From Fen-1258 sp041658245 (lineage in GTDB: Bacteria; Bacteroidota; Ignavibacteria; Ignavibacteriales; Melioribacteraceae), in NCBI GenBank assembly GCA_041658245.1, contig JBBAAM010000017.1, positions 1 to 64,000 of the forward strand: 64,000 nucleotides of DNA, in the 5' to 3' direction. The notes beneath the pieces were generated by a model. The model saw only the letters and a program-made list of their open reading frames with translations. It searched no databases and was not told the origin of the DNA. A program made the translations under genes and the position numbers. This document shows, in pieces, positions 48,585-58,417 of the stretch (the stretch's first letter is position 1; each line of letters starts with the position of its first letter).

Positions 48585-51180
48585 TCTTCTTCTTTAGTTC
48601 ACTAAGTTTATTCAATGCTTCAAGCGGAGTTAAACTGTTAATTGAAATATCGGAAATTTGTTTTCTTAATTCTTCGTCCTTCATTTCAAACAGACTGATC
48701 TGTAATTCATCAGTTCCTTTTAGCTTAGCAAGTTTTGCTTTCTTCATTTCATAAGGAGTTAATTCTTTGCTCTCTAAATTAGCAAGAATTTCTTTAGCAC
48801 GGTTAGTAACAAAAAGTGGTAAGCCAGCCATCTGTCCAACTTGAATTCCATAACTGTGATCGGCACCCCCGGAAGAAACTTTGTGTAAGAAAATTACTTT
48901 ATCACTGTACTCACGGACTTCAACTTTGAAATTTTTGATGCGGGGGAATAAAGTTGCCATTTCATTTAACTCGTGATAATGAGTAGCGAACAAAGTCTTT
49001 GCAGTAATATTCGGGTTCTCATGAAGATATTCTGTTATTGCCCATGCAATTGATATCCCATCAAATGTGCTTGTTCCTCGACCAATTTCGTCTAATAGAA
49101 TTAAACTTTTACTTGTTGCATTGTTCAAAATATTTGCAGCTTCCTGCATTTCAACAAGAAAAGTTGATTCGCCTGCGGAAATGTTATCGCTCGCTCCAAC
49201 ACGTGTGAAAATTCTATCTACTAAACCGATCTTTGCCGATGAAGCAGGAACAAAAGAACCAATCTGTGCCATCAATACTATCAATCCGACCTGGCGGAGA
49301 TAAACTGATTTACCTGCCATGTTCGGTCCGGTTAGAATAATTATCTGCTCATCTGATGAAGAAAGTTTAGAATTGTTGGGAGTAAATTTTTCTCCCGGCG
49401 GTAAAATTCTTTCAACAACCGGATGACGTCCGTCTATAATTTCGAGTGAATCGGTTTCATCCAACTGGGGACGGACATATTTATATTCGTCGGCACATTC
49501 GGCAAATGATTGATAGCAATCAAGCATTGCAATTAATTTAGCATTTTCTTGAATTGCTTCTGTTTCCGAAGCCGCTTCTAATCTAACTTGATCGAAAAGT
49601 TGATATTCTAGATTAGCTATGTTTTCTTCTGCATTCAGAATTTTATCTTCATACTCTTTTAGTTCTGGTGTAATAAATCTCTCGTTATTAACTAAAGTTT
49701 GTTTGCGGATGTAGTTCTCCGGAACTTTATCCTTGTTGGCATTGCTAATCTCAATGTAATAACCGAATACTTTATTGTAGCTGACTTTAAGCGAAGAGAT
49801 CTTCGTCCGTTCGCGTTCCGTTTTTTGAAGAGTGGCAATCCAATCTTTCGCATTAGTTGAAAGACTTCTAAGTTCATCTAGTTCCGGACTAAAACCATAA
49901 CGCATTACACCGCCGTCTGAAATTGCAAGAGGCGGATCATCGGAAATTGAGAGTTCAATTTTCTCTACGAGTTTATCAAGAGAGTTAAGGCGTTGATTTA
50001 TTGCTGTTAGTGTTTCTACTGAAGTTTGATCTAAAAGCTGTTTGATAAGCGGAATCTTTTTAAGTGATGTTTTAAGATTTAGCAATTCACGAGGATTGAC
50101 TTTTCCTGTGCATACTTTGGAAATCAATCGTTCAAGATCTCCGATCTCTTTTAATTCATTCTGTAAATTTTTTCTGAGAGTTTTATTTTTTAAAAGCGCT
50201 TCGATTGATTCCTGACGTTTGATGATCGGTTCTAATTTTTTTAACGGGGCGGAGATCCATTTCTTTAGCATCCGCGCGCCCATTGAAGTTAAGGTTTTAT
50301 CGAGAATTGAGATCAATGAACCTTCGCGCTCACCTTCTTGCATTGTGAACATGATCTCAAGATTTTTTTTAGTCGAATAATCTAAGATCATGTAATCGGA
50401 AGGATTGTGCCGTGTAATTTTATTTATATGTGTAAGATTAGCTTTTTGAGTTTCGCGTAAATAATTTAGAGCGGCACCGGCGGAACAAATCGCGATGCGT
50501 AAATCCTCGATGCCAAATCCCTTCAACGTTTTTGTGTTGAAATGGTTCATTAAAAGTTCAGTACAGTAATCGTAATTGAAAATCCAATCATCAATTTTTG
50601 TTATTCGTGCAGATGGAGCAGCTTTGTGAATCAGCGGTTCAAGTTCATTCTTAAGTTTTTTGGGAATTAATATTTCGGAAGGATTGATCGAACCAAGCTG
50701 TTGTGATAATTCAGGTCTATTGAATTCAAAAGTTGAAAACTCACCTGTGGAAATATCGCAGAAGGCAATTCCTGCAATCTCATCTTCAATGTAAACCGAG
50801 AGTAAATAATTATTTTTTTTGTGATCGAGAAGTTTATCAGATATTGCAACTCCCGGAGTAACAACTTCAATAACTTCACGCTTAACAATCCCTTTTGCAA
50901 ACTTTGGGTTTTCCATCTGCTCGCAGACTGCAACGCGGTAACCGGCACGTACAAGTTTAGGTAAATAGGTATCAATTGCATGATGCGGGAATCCGGCAAG
51001 AGGGACTTCGCCAGCGGCGCCATTGGCACGTTTTGTAAGAGTAATGCCCAACACTTTGGAAGCAGTTTTTGCATCTTCCTCAAAAGTTTCAAAGAAATCT
51101 CCCATCCGGAAAAGTAAAATAGTATCCGGATAGTTTTCTTTGATCTTGGCATATTGCGCCATCAATGGTGTAACTGACAT
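48565..51180 (-). CDS. mutS: DNA mismatch repair protein MutS
   Basis: An 871-residue mismatch-recognition ATPase. The N-terminal mismatch loop LLFRMGDFFETFEEDA at about 23-38 contains the diagnostic Phe-x-Glu. The connector and lever domains follow. The ATPase has LTGPNMAGKSVYLRQVGLIV, STFLVEMQEAANIL, LILLDEIGRGTSTFDG and FATHYHELN. A short C-terminal tail is present. Identification is firm. Confidence 0.97.
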   Translation of the reverse strand: MSVTPLMAQYAKIKENYPDTILLFRMGDFFETFEEDAKTASKVLGITLTKRANGAAGEVPLAGFPHHAIDTYLPKLVRAGYRVAVCEQMENPKFAKGIVKREVIEVVTPGVAISDKLLDHKKNNYLLSVYIEDEIAGIAFCDISTGEFSTFEFNRPELSQQLGSINPSEILIPKKLKNELEPLIHKAAPSARITKIDDWIFNYDYCTELLMNHFNTKTLKGFGIEDLRIAICSAGAALNYLRETQKANLTHINKITRHNPSDYMILDYSTKKNLEIMFTMQEGEREGSLISILDKTLTSMGARMLKKWISAPLKKLEPIIKRQESIEALLKNKTLRKNLQNELKEIGDLERLISKVCTGKVNPRELLNLKTSLKKIPLIKQLLDQTSVETLTAINQRLNSLDKLVEKIELSISDDPPLAISDGGVMRYGFSPELDELRSLSTNAKDWIATLQKTERERTKISSLKVSYNKVFGYYIEISNANKDKVPENYIRKQTLVNNERFITPELKEYEDKILNAEENIANLEYQLFDQVRLEAASETEAIQENAKLIAMLDCYQSFAECADEYKYVRPQLDETDSLEIIDGRHPVVERILPPGEKFTPNNSKLSSSDEQIIILTGPNMAGKSVYLRQVGLIVLMAQIGSFVPASSAKIGLVDRIFTRVGASDNISAGESTFLVEMQEAANILNNATSKSLILLDEIGRGTSTFDGISIAWAITEYLHENPNITAKTLFATHYHELNEMATLFPRIKNFKVEVREYSDKVIFLHKVSSGGADHSYGIQVGQMAGLPLFVTNRAKEILANLESKELTPYEMKKAKLAKLKGTDELQISLFEMKDEELRKQISDISINSLTPLEALNKLSELKKKIDEKKS

Positions 51181-51329
51181 AGCTTGATTCTAATTTTGTG
51201 GCTAAAAATAGTTTAATAGTGAGTTAGAATCAAAAATGAACATTGGTGATGGAATTATATAATTATTATATCTAATTCAGCTCTAGATAGAAAGAAAAGT
51301 CTGCTGCTAAGTTTGTTTATAAATTATCA

Positions 51330-51389
51330 TTGACATTTATTGTCCTCATTAATATTTTAACTCAGAGTATTGAGTAAAATTACTCAATA
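51330..51389 (+). promoter_or_regulatory. Promoter with palindromic operator upstream of the DUF4143 gene
   Basis: TTGACA (51330-51335) is followed after 17 bases by TATTTT (51353-51358). About ten bases beyond, TATTGAGTAA and TTACTCAATA flank two bases in a perfect inverted repeat (51368-51389), in the expected transcript start region. A further half-site ATGAGTAAAA follows. The placement suggests repression by a dimeric regulator. Confidence 0.5.
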
Positions 51390-51410
51390 GAATGAGTAAA
51401 AAGAGGCAGT

Positions 51411-52598
51411 ATGTTTACAAGACTTCAATTCAATCGAATTCGCACGCGTTTGGAAGAACGAAGACGGTTTATTCAAGTTCTTGCCGGACCAAGGCAATGT
51501 GGAAAAACAACTCTGGCACACCAAGTGGAAAAAGCTATAAAGATACCCACTCATTACGTTACTGCAGATTCACCTACCCCACATAGTTCTACATGGATAG
51601 AACAGCAATGGGAAGTAGCTAGAGTTCTTGCCAAAAAATCAAAAAAAGGTGCGCTTATTATTCTTGATGAAATACAAAAAGTTATCGGTTGGTCGGAGGT
51701 AATTAAGAAATTATGGGATGAAGACACGGCAGAAAAGAATGATTTGAAAGTTATGTTACTTGGTTCTGCCCCATTACTCATACAACGTGGATTAACAGAA
51801 AGTCTTGCAGGAAGATTTGAAATAATTTCTCTTTCGCACTGGAGCTTTGAGGAGATGCACAATGCTTTTAACTGGAATCTTGAACAATACATTTATTTTG
51901 GTGGATATCCGGGCTCGGCAGAACTAATAGCAGATGAAGAAAGATGGTCAAGGTACATTCAAGATTCATTGATTGAAACGACAATCTCTAGAGATATTCT
52001 TTTAATGACGCGGATTGATAAACAGGCATTGTTGCGGCAATTATTCCGTCTTGGTACCGCATATTCGGGTCAGATTGTTTCGTATCAAAAAATGCTTGGT
52101 CAATTACACGATGCTGGTAATACAACTACTCTTGCTCATTATCTTGAATTATTATCCGGTGCAGGATTGTTGACGGGATTACAGAAATATTCCGGTTCAC
52201 AAATTAGGCAGCGATCATCAAGTCCAAAATTTCTTGCTTTGAATAATGCTTTGATTACAACACAATCCAATTTTAATTTTAAGGAAGCATTTAAGAATAA
52301 AGACTTATGGGGAAGGCTTGTTGAAACTGCAGTTGGCGCTCATTTACTAAACGGAACTAGCGGAACAAATATGAAAGTAATGTATTGGCGTGAAGGAGCT
52401 AAGGAAGTTGATTTTATTCTTCAGAACAGATTAAAATTAACCGCACTTGAAGTTAAAAGTGGTAGGAACAAAGAGAGTTTGGCGGGATTGGATTCATTTA
52501 ATAATTTATTTAAACCCAAAAAGAAATTGCTTATTGGCACGGGCGGAATTCCTATAGAGGAGTTTTTGCTTACTCCAGCGGTTGAATGGTTCTCTTAA
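51411..52598 (+). CDS. AAA+ ATPase with DUF4143 domain
   Basis: A 395-residue ATPase of the widespread AAA_14/DUF4143 group. Walker A is AGPRQCGKTTL at about 25-35, Walker B is ALIILDEIQKV near 81-91, and LLGSAPLLIQRGLTESLAGR is sensor-like. The C-terminal DUF4143 domain has LARLVE-like LWGRLVETAVGAHLL and YWREGAKEVDFILQ ... LEVKSG, a PD-(D/E)XK nuclease-like core. Function is unknown and the family is often horizontally mobile. It has its own promoter and operator-like palindrome. Confidence 0.88.
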   Translation: MFTRLQFNRIRTRLEERRRFIQVLAGPRQCGKTTLAHQVEKAIKIPTHYVTADSPTPHSSTWIEQQWEVARVLAKKSKKGALIILDEIQKVIGWSEVIKKLWDEDTAEKNDLKVMLLGSAPLLIQRGLTESLAGRFEIISLSHWSFEEMHNAFNWNLEQYIYFGGYPGSAELIADEERWSRYIQDSLIETTISRDILLMTRIDKQALLRQLFRLGTAYSGQIVSYQKMLGQLHDAGNTTTLAHYLELLSGAGLLTGLQKYSGSQIRQRSSSPKFLALNNALITTQSNFNFKEAFKNKDLWGRLVETAVGAHLLNGTSGTNMKVMYWREGAKEVDFILQNRLKLTALEVKSGRNKESLAGLDSFNNLFKPKKKLLIGTGGIPIEEFLLTPAVEWFS

Positions 52599-52680
52599 TA
52601 GTTATTGGTAATTAATTCAAATTCAGTAATTTCAGACACTTATTTAATTTGAGAATAAATTATTACAAACGCAGATTAAA

Positions 52681-55600
52681 ATGACTCTAACAAAAATCGT
52701 TCTCGGTAACGAAAATTTATTCATTGACAGATCTTTCCCCAAATATGAATTTCATATTTCGAAAGAAGTACGAAACAAATACAATTTTGATGATGGATTG
52801 TTCGAGATAAACGGGAATGTTATCCTGGCAGATTTTAATGCTGTTAGAATATTTGTCCAGAAAATAAATTCTAAGAGAGAGGTAAAAGAACACGTTGTTG
52901 CGGGTCAAGTTAATGCTGCCGGTTTGATGGATGAGATTTATCATTATTTATTCCGGTTATATGAACTACAAATTAATCCCGGTGTATTTAAGAAAGCTCT
53001 CGATCATCTTAACAGCAAACTCGGTGAAGAAAGAATCCGCAAAATACTTTTCGACTTTGTTTCTGTATTCCCGCCGATTGAAGTTTATAAAGGTAAATCA
53101 AGCGCATATGATTATTTAAATTCTTATTCCGCTGATCGCTCAAATGCAGAAGTTACCCTAGAAGAATTGATCCTACTTTACATCGCAAATTATAATCCGG
53201 CTAACAAAAAATTGATTGAACTATTCGACCAAAAGCATTTTTCAGAAAAAGAACTCTATAAAAAAACAGTTGATGAACTTGATCTGTTCTTTCAAAACGA
53301 AAAAAAACTTGGTCCAGATAATCAAGATGTTTTTACTTTTCTGAAAACTCCAATTATAAATCATCCGGATAATATCGAAGCACAACTCGATTTCATCCGT
53401 GAGAAGTATGGAATTCTACTTGATGATAAATTTCTTAAAAGAATTCTTACTGGTAAAGATCTTATCAAAGAAGATTACAAATTAGAGTTTGGGAGACCGG
53501 GCGGAGCGCCGACAGTTGTTCCTCAATATAAAAGCGGAATGTATGATGATTCTATTTCTCTTGGTAAATCCGGTTACAAATATGTTGCCGATAGTTATAA
53601 AGATTATGAAGAGTTTGAAAATTTTACTCCCGATTCAAATTGGATGCCGCGCGTAGTGATGATTGCAAAAAACATTTACGTTTGGCTCGATCAGCTTTCA
53701 AAAAAATATCAAAGACACATCAAAACTTTAGATCAAATTCCAGATGAAGAATTAGATCAGTTAGCAAATTGGAATTTTAACGGGCTTTGGCTTATCGGAA
53801 TATGGGAACGAAGCAGCGCATCAAAAAAAATTAAACATATCATGGGAAATATTGATGCGGTTTCTTCTGCATATTCTTTGTATGATTATCAAATCGCAAA
53901 CGATCTCGGCGGTGAACTTTCCTACAACAATTTGAACGAACGCGCACGTGCAAGAGGAATCCGTCTTGCAAGTGATATGGTTCCCAATCATACCGGAATT
54001 TTTTCAAAATGGGTGATTGAGCATCCCGAATATTTTATCCAATCAAATCATCCGCCGTTTCCAAATTATAGTTTTACCGGGAATAATCTTTCTGATGATC
54101 ATTCGGTTCAGATCCGAATTGAAGATGGTTTTTGGAGAAGGAGTGATGCGGCAGTTGTATTCCAGCGCATTGATAACAACAGCAGGGAAGTGCGTTACAT
54201 TTATCATGGCAACGATGGGACCAATATGCCGTGGAATGATACTGCACAACTCAATATGATACGACAAGAAGTTCGTGAAGCTGTGATGCAAAAAATATTT
54301 GATGTTGCACGGAAGTTTTCGATTATCCGATTCGATGCGGCAATGACATTGGCGAAAAAACATTTCTCGCGTTTATGGTATCCTGAACCTGGACGCGGAG
54401 GAGATATTCCGTCGCGGGCTGATTATGCAATGACAAGGGAAGAATTCGATAAAGTATTTCCGGTTGAATTTTGGCGGGAAGTTGTTGATCGAATTAATAA
54501 TGAAATGCCGGATACACTTTTACTTGCAGAAGCTTTCTGGTTGATGGAAGGATACTTTGTTCGCACGCTTGGAATGCACCGTGTTTACAACAGCGCATTT
54601 ATGCACATGATGATGAAAGAAGAGAATGCAAAGTATCGCGATCTGATTTCCAACACACTTGAATTTGAACCGGAAATTTTAAAACGGTACGTAAATTTTA
54701 TGAGCAATCCCGATGAAGAAACTGCTATCAAACAATTCGGCACGGACGATAAATATTTTGGTGTGTGCATGCTGATGGTAACTTTACCAGGTTTACCCAT
54801 GTTGGCTCACGGACAAATAGAAGGTTATACCGAAAAGTATGGAATGGAATATCAGCGCGCATATTACAATGAAACACCGAATCAATGGCTGATTGACCGT
54901 CATCAGTATGAAATATTCCCATTGATGAAAAAGCGTTATTTGTTCAGCCAAGTTTCAAATTTTTGGCTCTTCGATTTTATTGATGGATTCGGCGGAATAA
55001 ATGAAAATGTTTTTGCATACACGAATACCGAGCACGGAGAAAGAGCGCTAATTTTCTACAACAACAAATATGAAAATACATCCGGCACAATTTTTCGTTC
55101 CTCTGCTAAACTGATGAACAATTACGGCAGCAGGGGAATTGAAACCCGAACCATTGCCGAAGCTTTATGGATCAAACCTTCGGAAAAACATTTTTACATT
55201 TTCAGAGATCATATTTCAAATTTAGAATTTATAAAAACCGGAATTGATATTGCAGTAAACGGATTCTATGCAGAACTCGGAGCGTTTAAATATTTAGTCT
55301 ATTTGGATTGGCGGGAAGTATTTGATGCGGCTGGTGATTGGGGAAAATTAGCATGGAAGCTCGGCAATAACGGTGTACCTAATATGCAGCGAGCTTTTGA
55401 TGAAATGAAAGTGGAAGATATTCACACTGCGTTTGAAAAAATGTTTGATGATGAATCATTAGATGGTTTTATCAAGACGTGTATTCTGGAAAAAACTAAT
55501 GAAACGGAAAAAGACCGGATCAGTTTTGTTGATGAAAGATATTTCAATCTATTAAATACAATTAAAGATCATTTCGGATTCGATTCTGATCTCAAACCGA

Positions 55601-56310
55601 TAATTGAAAAATTTGAGGATTCAATTGTAGCTGTCCGCAAATTGAATTTCTTGCTTGATGATGTTTATGAGGTAGAAAAAAAATCCGCATCTAAAATTAT
55701 TCATCATGCAATTCAGATATCACGTGATACTAATTATCATGATAACTCGATCATCTTTATGTTGTGGCTGATTATCTCTAATATGAAAGACTTGTTCCCA
55801 TTAGAAGGAAAAGTAAATTGGCAGAACTACGTAACTGAAATGCTTCTTGATACACCGGTCAGAAAGATTCTACAAAAATCGGGAAAGGGTGAAACAGAGA
55901 TTTTCAATGAGATAAATTTGTTGGATATATTCCTCAATAATTTTGATGAGATGATGAGAATATTCAGTAATGCAGAGAATGATAAATCTAAAATTGATTC
56001 TGCAGATGAACCAATCTCAGCAAGAAAAGGCGGACTGATTTCCTTTCTAGATAACGAAGCAGTTAGAATGTATATTGATGTAAATCAATTTGAAAATATT
56101 TGGTATTACAGTAAAGAAAAATTTGAAGAACTGTTTAACTGGATATTAACATTTTACGGTTTAGAGATAATGAAAAATGAAAGTTATAATTCGGGAATCA
56201 TCGCAAATATATTTGATCAATCATTTAGAAAGTATCTTGAGATTATTGAAATATCAAATAAATCCGAATACAAACTGGATAAATTCAAAGAAAAGTTAAA
56301 AAGCGGCTAA
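52681..56310 (+). CDS. Giant GH13 (alpha-amylase family) protein
   Basis: A 1209-residue cytoplasmic-looking protein (no signal peptide). GH13 motifs occur in order: region I DMVPNHTG near 432, region II IIRFDAAM with the nucleophile Asp near 552, region III LLLAEAFW with the acid Glu near 617, and region IV as SNPDEETA near 678 in place of the usual NHD. About 340 residues precede the barrel and more than 300 predominantly helical residues follow it, neither of which I recognise. It probably acts on intracellular alpha-glucans, but specificity is open. A terminator follows. Confidence 0.85.
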   Translation: MTLTKIVLGNENLFIDRSFPKYEFHISKEVRNKYNFDDGLFEINGNVILADFNAVRIFVQKINSKREVKEHVVAGQVNAAGLMDEIYHYLFRLYELQINPGVFKKALDHLNSKLGEERIRKILFDFVSVFPPIEVYKGKSSAYDYLNSYSADRSNAEVTLEELILLYIANYNPANKKLIELFDQKHFSEKELYKKTVDELDLFFQNEKKLGPDNQDVFTFLKTPIINHPDNIEAQLDFIREKYGILLDDKFLKRILTGKDLIKEDYKLEFGRPGGAPTVVPQYKSGMYDDSISLGKSGYKYVADSYKDYEEFENFTPDSNWMPRVVMIAKNIYVWLDQLSKKYQRHIKTLDQIPDEELDQLANWNFNGLWLIGIWERSSASKKIKHIMGNIDAVSSAYSLYDYQIANDLGGELSYNNLNERARARGIRLASDMVPNHTGIFSKWVIEHPEYFIQSNHPPFPNYSFTGNNLSDDHSVQIRIEDGFWRRSDAAVVFQRIDNNSREVRYIYHGNDGTNMPWNDTAQLNMIRQEVREAVMQKIFDVARKFSIIRFDAAMTLAKKHFSRLWYPEPGRGGDIPSRADYAMTREEFDKVFPVEFWREVVDRINNEMPDTLLLAEAFWLMEGYFVRTLGMHRVYNSAFMHMMMKEENAKYRDLISNTLEFEPEILKRYVNFMSNPDEETAIKQFGTDDKYFGVCMLMVTLPGLPMLAHGQIEGYTEKYGMEYQRAYYNETPNQWLIDRHQYEIFPLMKKRYLFSQVSNFWLFDFIDGFGGINENVFAYTNTEHGERALIFYNNKYENTSGTIFRSSAKLMNNYGSRGIETRTIAEALWIKPSEKHFYIFRDHISNLEFIKTGIDIAVNGFYAELGAFKYLVYLDWREVFDAAGDWGKLAWKLGNNGVPNMQRAFDEMKVEDIHTAFEKMFDDESLDGFIKTCILEKTNETEKDRISFVDERYFNLLNTIKDHFGFDSDLKPIIEKFEDSIVAVRKLNFLLDDVYEVEKKSASKIIHHAIQISRDTNYHDNSIIFMLWLIISNMKDLFPLEGKVNWQNYVTEMLLDTPVRKILQKSGKGETEIFNEINLLDIFLNNFDEMMRIFSNAENDKSKIDSADEPISARKGGLISFLDNEAVRMYIDVNQFENIWYYSKEKFEELFNWILTFYGLEIMKNESYNSGIIANIFDQSFRKYLEIIEISNKSEYKLDKFKEKLKSG

Positions 56311-56336
56311 TTAACAGCCGCTCTAATTTTTTATCT
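56302..56336 (+). terminator. Rho-independent terminator after the GH13 gene
   Basis: The stem AGCGGCT / AGCCGCT (56302-56308 and 56316-56322) has a seven-base loop and is followed by AATTTTTTA. The stem includes the stop codon of the GH13 gene. Confidence 0.75.
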
Positions 56337-56342
56337 ACGATT

Positions 56343-56855
56343 ATGTTATACCAGAATAAATTCCGTGTAGAATCTGCAAGACTTAAAGAATGGGACTATT
56401 CAAATCCATGGTGGTATTATATAACCATAAGTACAAAGAATCATAGTTGTTTTTTCGGCGATATAGTTAATGAGAAAATGAACTTGAATAAGTTGGGGGT
56501 AATTACTGAGAAATATTGGGATGAAATTCCAAAACATTATCAAAACGTAGAGATTGATTATTATGCTGTTATGCCAAATCATATTCATGGGATAGTAATT
56601 ATTAATTCAGCCGTAGAGACGAGGCATGCCTCGTCTCTACAAAACAAATCAATTACGTTATCTAATATTGTTGGCTCATTCAAATCCGCTGTTTCAAAAC
56701 ATGCACGTGAAAACGGTAATAACAATTTTTCCTGGCAAGAAAGGTTTTATGATAGGATAATTCGGAATGAAAAAGAATTATTCAATATTAGAAAATATAT
56801 TCAACAGAATCCTATGAAATGGGAATTAGAAAAAGCTACACCAGAAAATCTATGA
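56343..56855 (+). CDS. REP-associated tyrosine transposase (IS200-like, RAYT)
   Basis: A 170-residue Y1/HUH-type protein of the TnpA-REP family. YYITISTKNHSCFFGDI is the N-terminal strand, AVMPNHIHGIVII the HUH motif, and SWQERFYDRIIRNEKELFNIRKYIQQNPMKW the segment with the catalytic Tyr and the family's QNP motif. Residues about 92-99 (ETRHASSL) are translated from a perfect 28-bp palindrome inside the gene. It presumably acts on the GCATGC-centred palindromes found in and after the gene. No second end of an IS is visible, so it appears domesticated or single-copy. Confidence 0.88.
   Translation: MLYQNKFRVESARLKEWDYSNPWWYYITISTKNHSCFFGDIVNEKMNLNKLGVITEKYWDEIPKHYQNVEIDYYAVMPNHIHGIVIINSAVETRHASSLQNKSITLSNIVGSFKSAVSKHARENGNNNFSWQERFYDRIIRNEKELFNIRKYIQQNPMKWELEKATPENL
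56613..56640. repeat. 28-bp perfect palindrome inside the RAYT gene
   Basis: The half-site is GTAGAGACGAGGCA and the other half is its exact reverse complement; the centre is GCATGC. It is read through in frame by the transposase gene. Confidence 0.85.
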
Positions 56856-56866
56856 TCGTAAAAAAC

Positions 56867-56888
56867 GAGACGTTGCATGCAACGTCTC
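56867..56888. repeat. 22-bp perfect palindrome after the RAYT gene (REP-like)
   Basis: The half-site GAGACGTTGCA is followed by its exact reverse complement. It shares GAGACGnnGCATGCnnCGTCTC with the palindrome at 56613-56640. It lies 12 bases after the transposase stop and between convergent genes. Confidence 0.8.
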
Positions 56889-56896
56889 AACAAAAT

Positions 56897-58417
56897 TTAA
56901 TTCATTGAAGCTTTTTCTTTCTCAATCTCTTCAGCTAGCATTTTATTAATTGCAGCGGCGGCACGCCTTCCTTCGCCCATAGCAAGAATTACAGTAGCTG
57001 CTCCAAGAACAATATCTCCACCCGCAAAAATTCTATCAACCGAAGTCTTTTGTGTCTCATCAACAATAATATTGCCCCACTTATTAGCATTAATTTGCGG
57101 AGTCGTTTGACTAATCAACGGATTGCTTCCATTACCAATTGCAACAATAACTGTATCAACATCAAGAATAAACTCGCTATTGGGAATTACTACCGGTCTG
57201 CGTCTGCCTGAAGAGTCGGGTTCACCAAGTTCGTAGCGCAGACATTCCATTGCCTTAACACGGCCTTTTTCGTTTCCCAGTATACGTTTTGCATTTTGTA
57301 AGAAATAAAATTCAATTCCTTCTTCTTTCGCGTGAGCAACTTCTTCTTTACGTGCAGGCATTTCAACTTCTGTTCTTCTATAAACAACATAAACATTTTC
57401 TGCACCGAGACGTTTTGCCATACGTGCTGCATCCATTGCAACGTTACCGCCGCCAAGCACTGCAACATTTTTAGATACATAGATCGGTGTGTCTGCATGT
57501 CCTTTATCGTACGCACGCATTAAGTTAACGCGTGTTAAATATTCGTTAGCAGAAAAAACTCCGACTAAACTTTCTCCTTCGATTCCCATAAACATCGGTA
57601 AACCTGCACCTGTACCTACAAAGATTGCATGATAACCGTCTTTATCCATCAAGTCTGTAAGTTTACGTGTTCTTCCAACAACAAAATTTGTTTTGATCTC
57701 CACGCCCATTGCTTTTAGAACATCAATCTCTTTATCAATAATATCATTTGGTAATCTGAATTCCGGAATTCCGTAACGAAGAACTCCGCCAAGTTTATGA
57801 AATGCCTCGAAGATTGTAACATGATGTCCTTCGCGTCTGCAATCTGCAGCTACGGTTAATCCGGCGGGACCGCTTCCAACTATTGCGACTTTCTTTCCGG
57901 TTTCCGGTTTTACTTCAGGTATAGAAATTTTTCCGGTCGCTCGTTCCCAATCGGCAATAAATCTTTCTAATCTGCCAATTGCTACGGATTTATCAACCTC
58001 TTTCAAAGCTTTACCAACAGCACAGTTCGATTGGCATTGAGTTTCTTGCGGGCAAACTCTTCCGCAGATTGCAGGTAGAAGATTTGCTTCTTTCATTACA
58101 TCAGAAGCATTTTGAAATTCTCCGTGAGCAATGTATTCGATAAAGCGGGGTATATCAATCTTAACGGGACAGTCATCAATGCAATTTTTTTTAACGCATT
58201 GAATACAGCGCATAGCTTCGATTCGCGCTTGCTCCATTGTGTAACCGAGTGCAACTTCTTCCAAATTATGAGAACGGATTTCCGGATCCTGGGCAGGCAT
58301 TTCTTGCGGAGGGATTTTTGTCCGCTCCTTCGGCTTCATCGTATCAATTTTATCTAAGTACGCAACGATTAATTTTTTTGCTTCTTCGGATATTTGTTCG
58401 GGAGTATGATGACTCAT
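56897..58417 (-). CDS. nfnB: NADPH-binding subunit of the Nfn transhydrogenase / glutamate synthase small-subunit family
   Basis: A 506-residue flavoprotein with N-terminal iron-sulfur cysteines (CIQCVKKNCIDDCPVKID near 73-90 and ICGRVCPQETQCQSNC near 118-133), an FAD fold with VAIVGSGPAGLTVAADCRREGH, and an NADPH fold with VAVLGGGNVAMDAARMAKRLGA. Paired with the adjacent ferredoxin-NADP reductase-like gene, it matches NfnB (NfnL) of the electron-bifurcating NADH-dependent ferredoxin:NADP oxidoreductase. Glutamate synthase beta subunits share this fold, but no large subunit is present. It overlaps nfnA by four bases. Confidence 0.88.
   Translation of the reverse strand: MSHHTPEQISEEAKKLIVAYLDKIDTMKPKERTKIPPQEMPAQDPEIRSHNLEEVALGYTMEQARIEAMRCIQCVKKNCIDDCPVKIDIPRFIEYIAHGEFQNASDVMKEANLLPAICGRVCPQETQCQSNCAVGKALKEVDKSVAIGRLERFIADWERATGKISIPEVKPETGKKVAIVGSGPAGLTVAADCRREGHHVTIFEAFHKLGGVLRYGIPEFRLPNDIIDKEIDVLKAMGVEIKTNFVVGRTRKLTDLMDKDGYHAIFVGTGAGLPMFMGIEGESLVGVFSANEYLTRVNLMRAYDKGHADTPIYVSKNVAVLGGGNVAMDAARMAKRLGAENVYVVYRRTEVEMPARKEEVAHAKEEGIEFYFLQNAKRILGNEKGRVKAMECLRYELGEPDSSGRRRPVVIPNSEFILDVDTVIVAIGNGSNPLISQTTPQINANKWGNIIVDETQKTSVDRIFAGGDIVLGAATVILAMGEGRRAAAAINKMLAEEIEKEKASMN

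Noticed and set aside
50667..51152. Minus-strand 161-codon frame in a second reading frame of mutS
   Set aside because: MutS is unambiguous in this region and the overlapping frame has no recognisable protein features.
56613..56888. Possible CRISPR repeats because of two similar palindromes
   Set aside because: There are only two units, they differ in flanks and length, and one is inside a REP transposase gene; REP-like palindromes explain them better.
56897..58417. Glutamate synthase small subunit
   Set aside because: The fold matches, but there is no large glutamate synthase subunit and the overlapping partner is an NfnA-type flavoprotein, so NfnB is the better reading.
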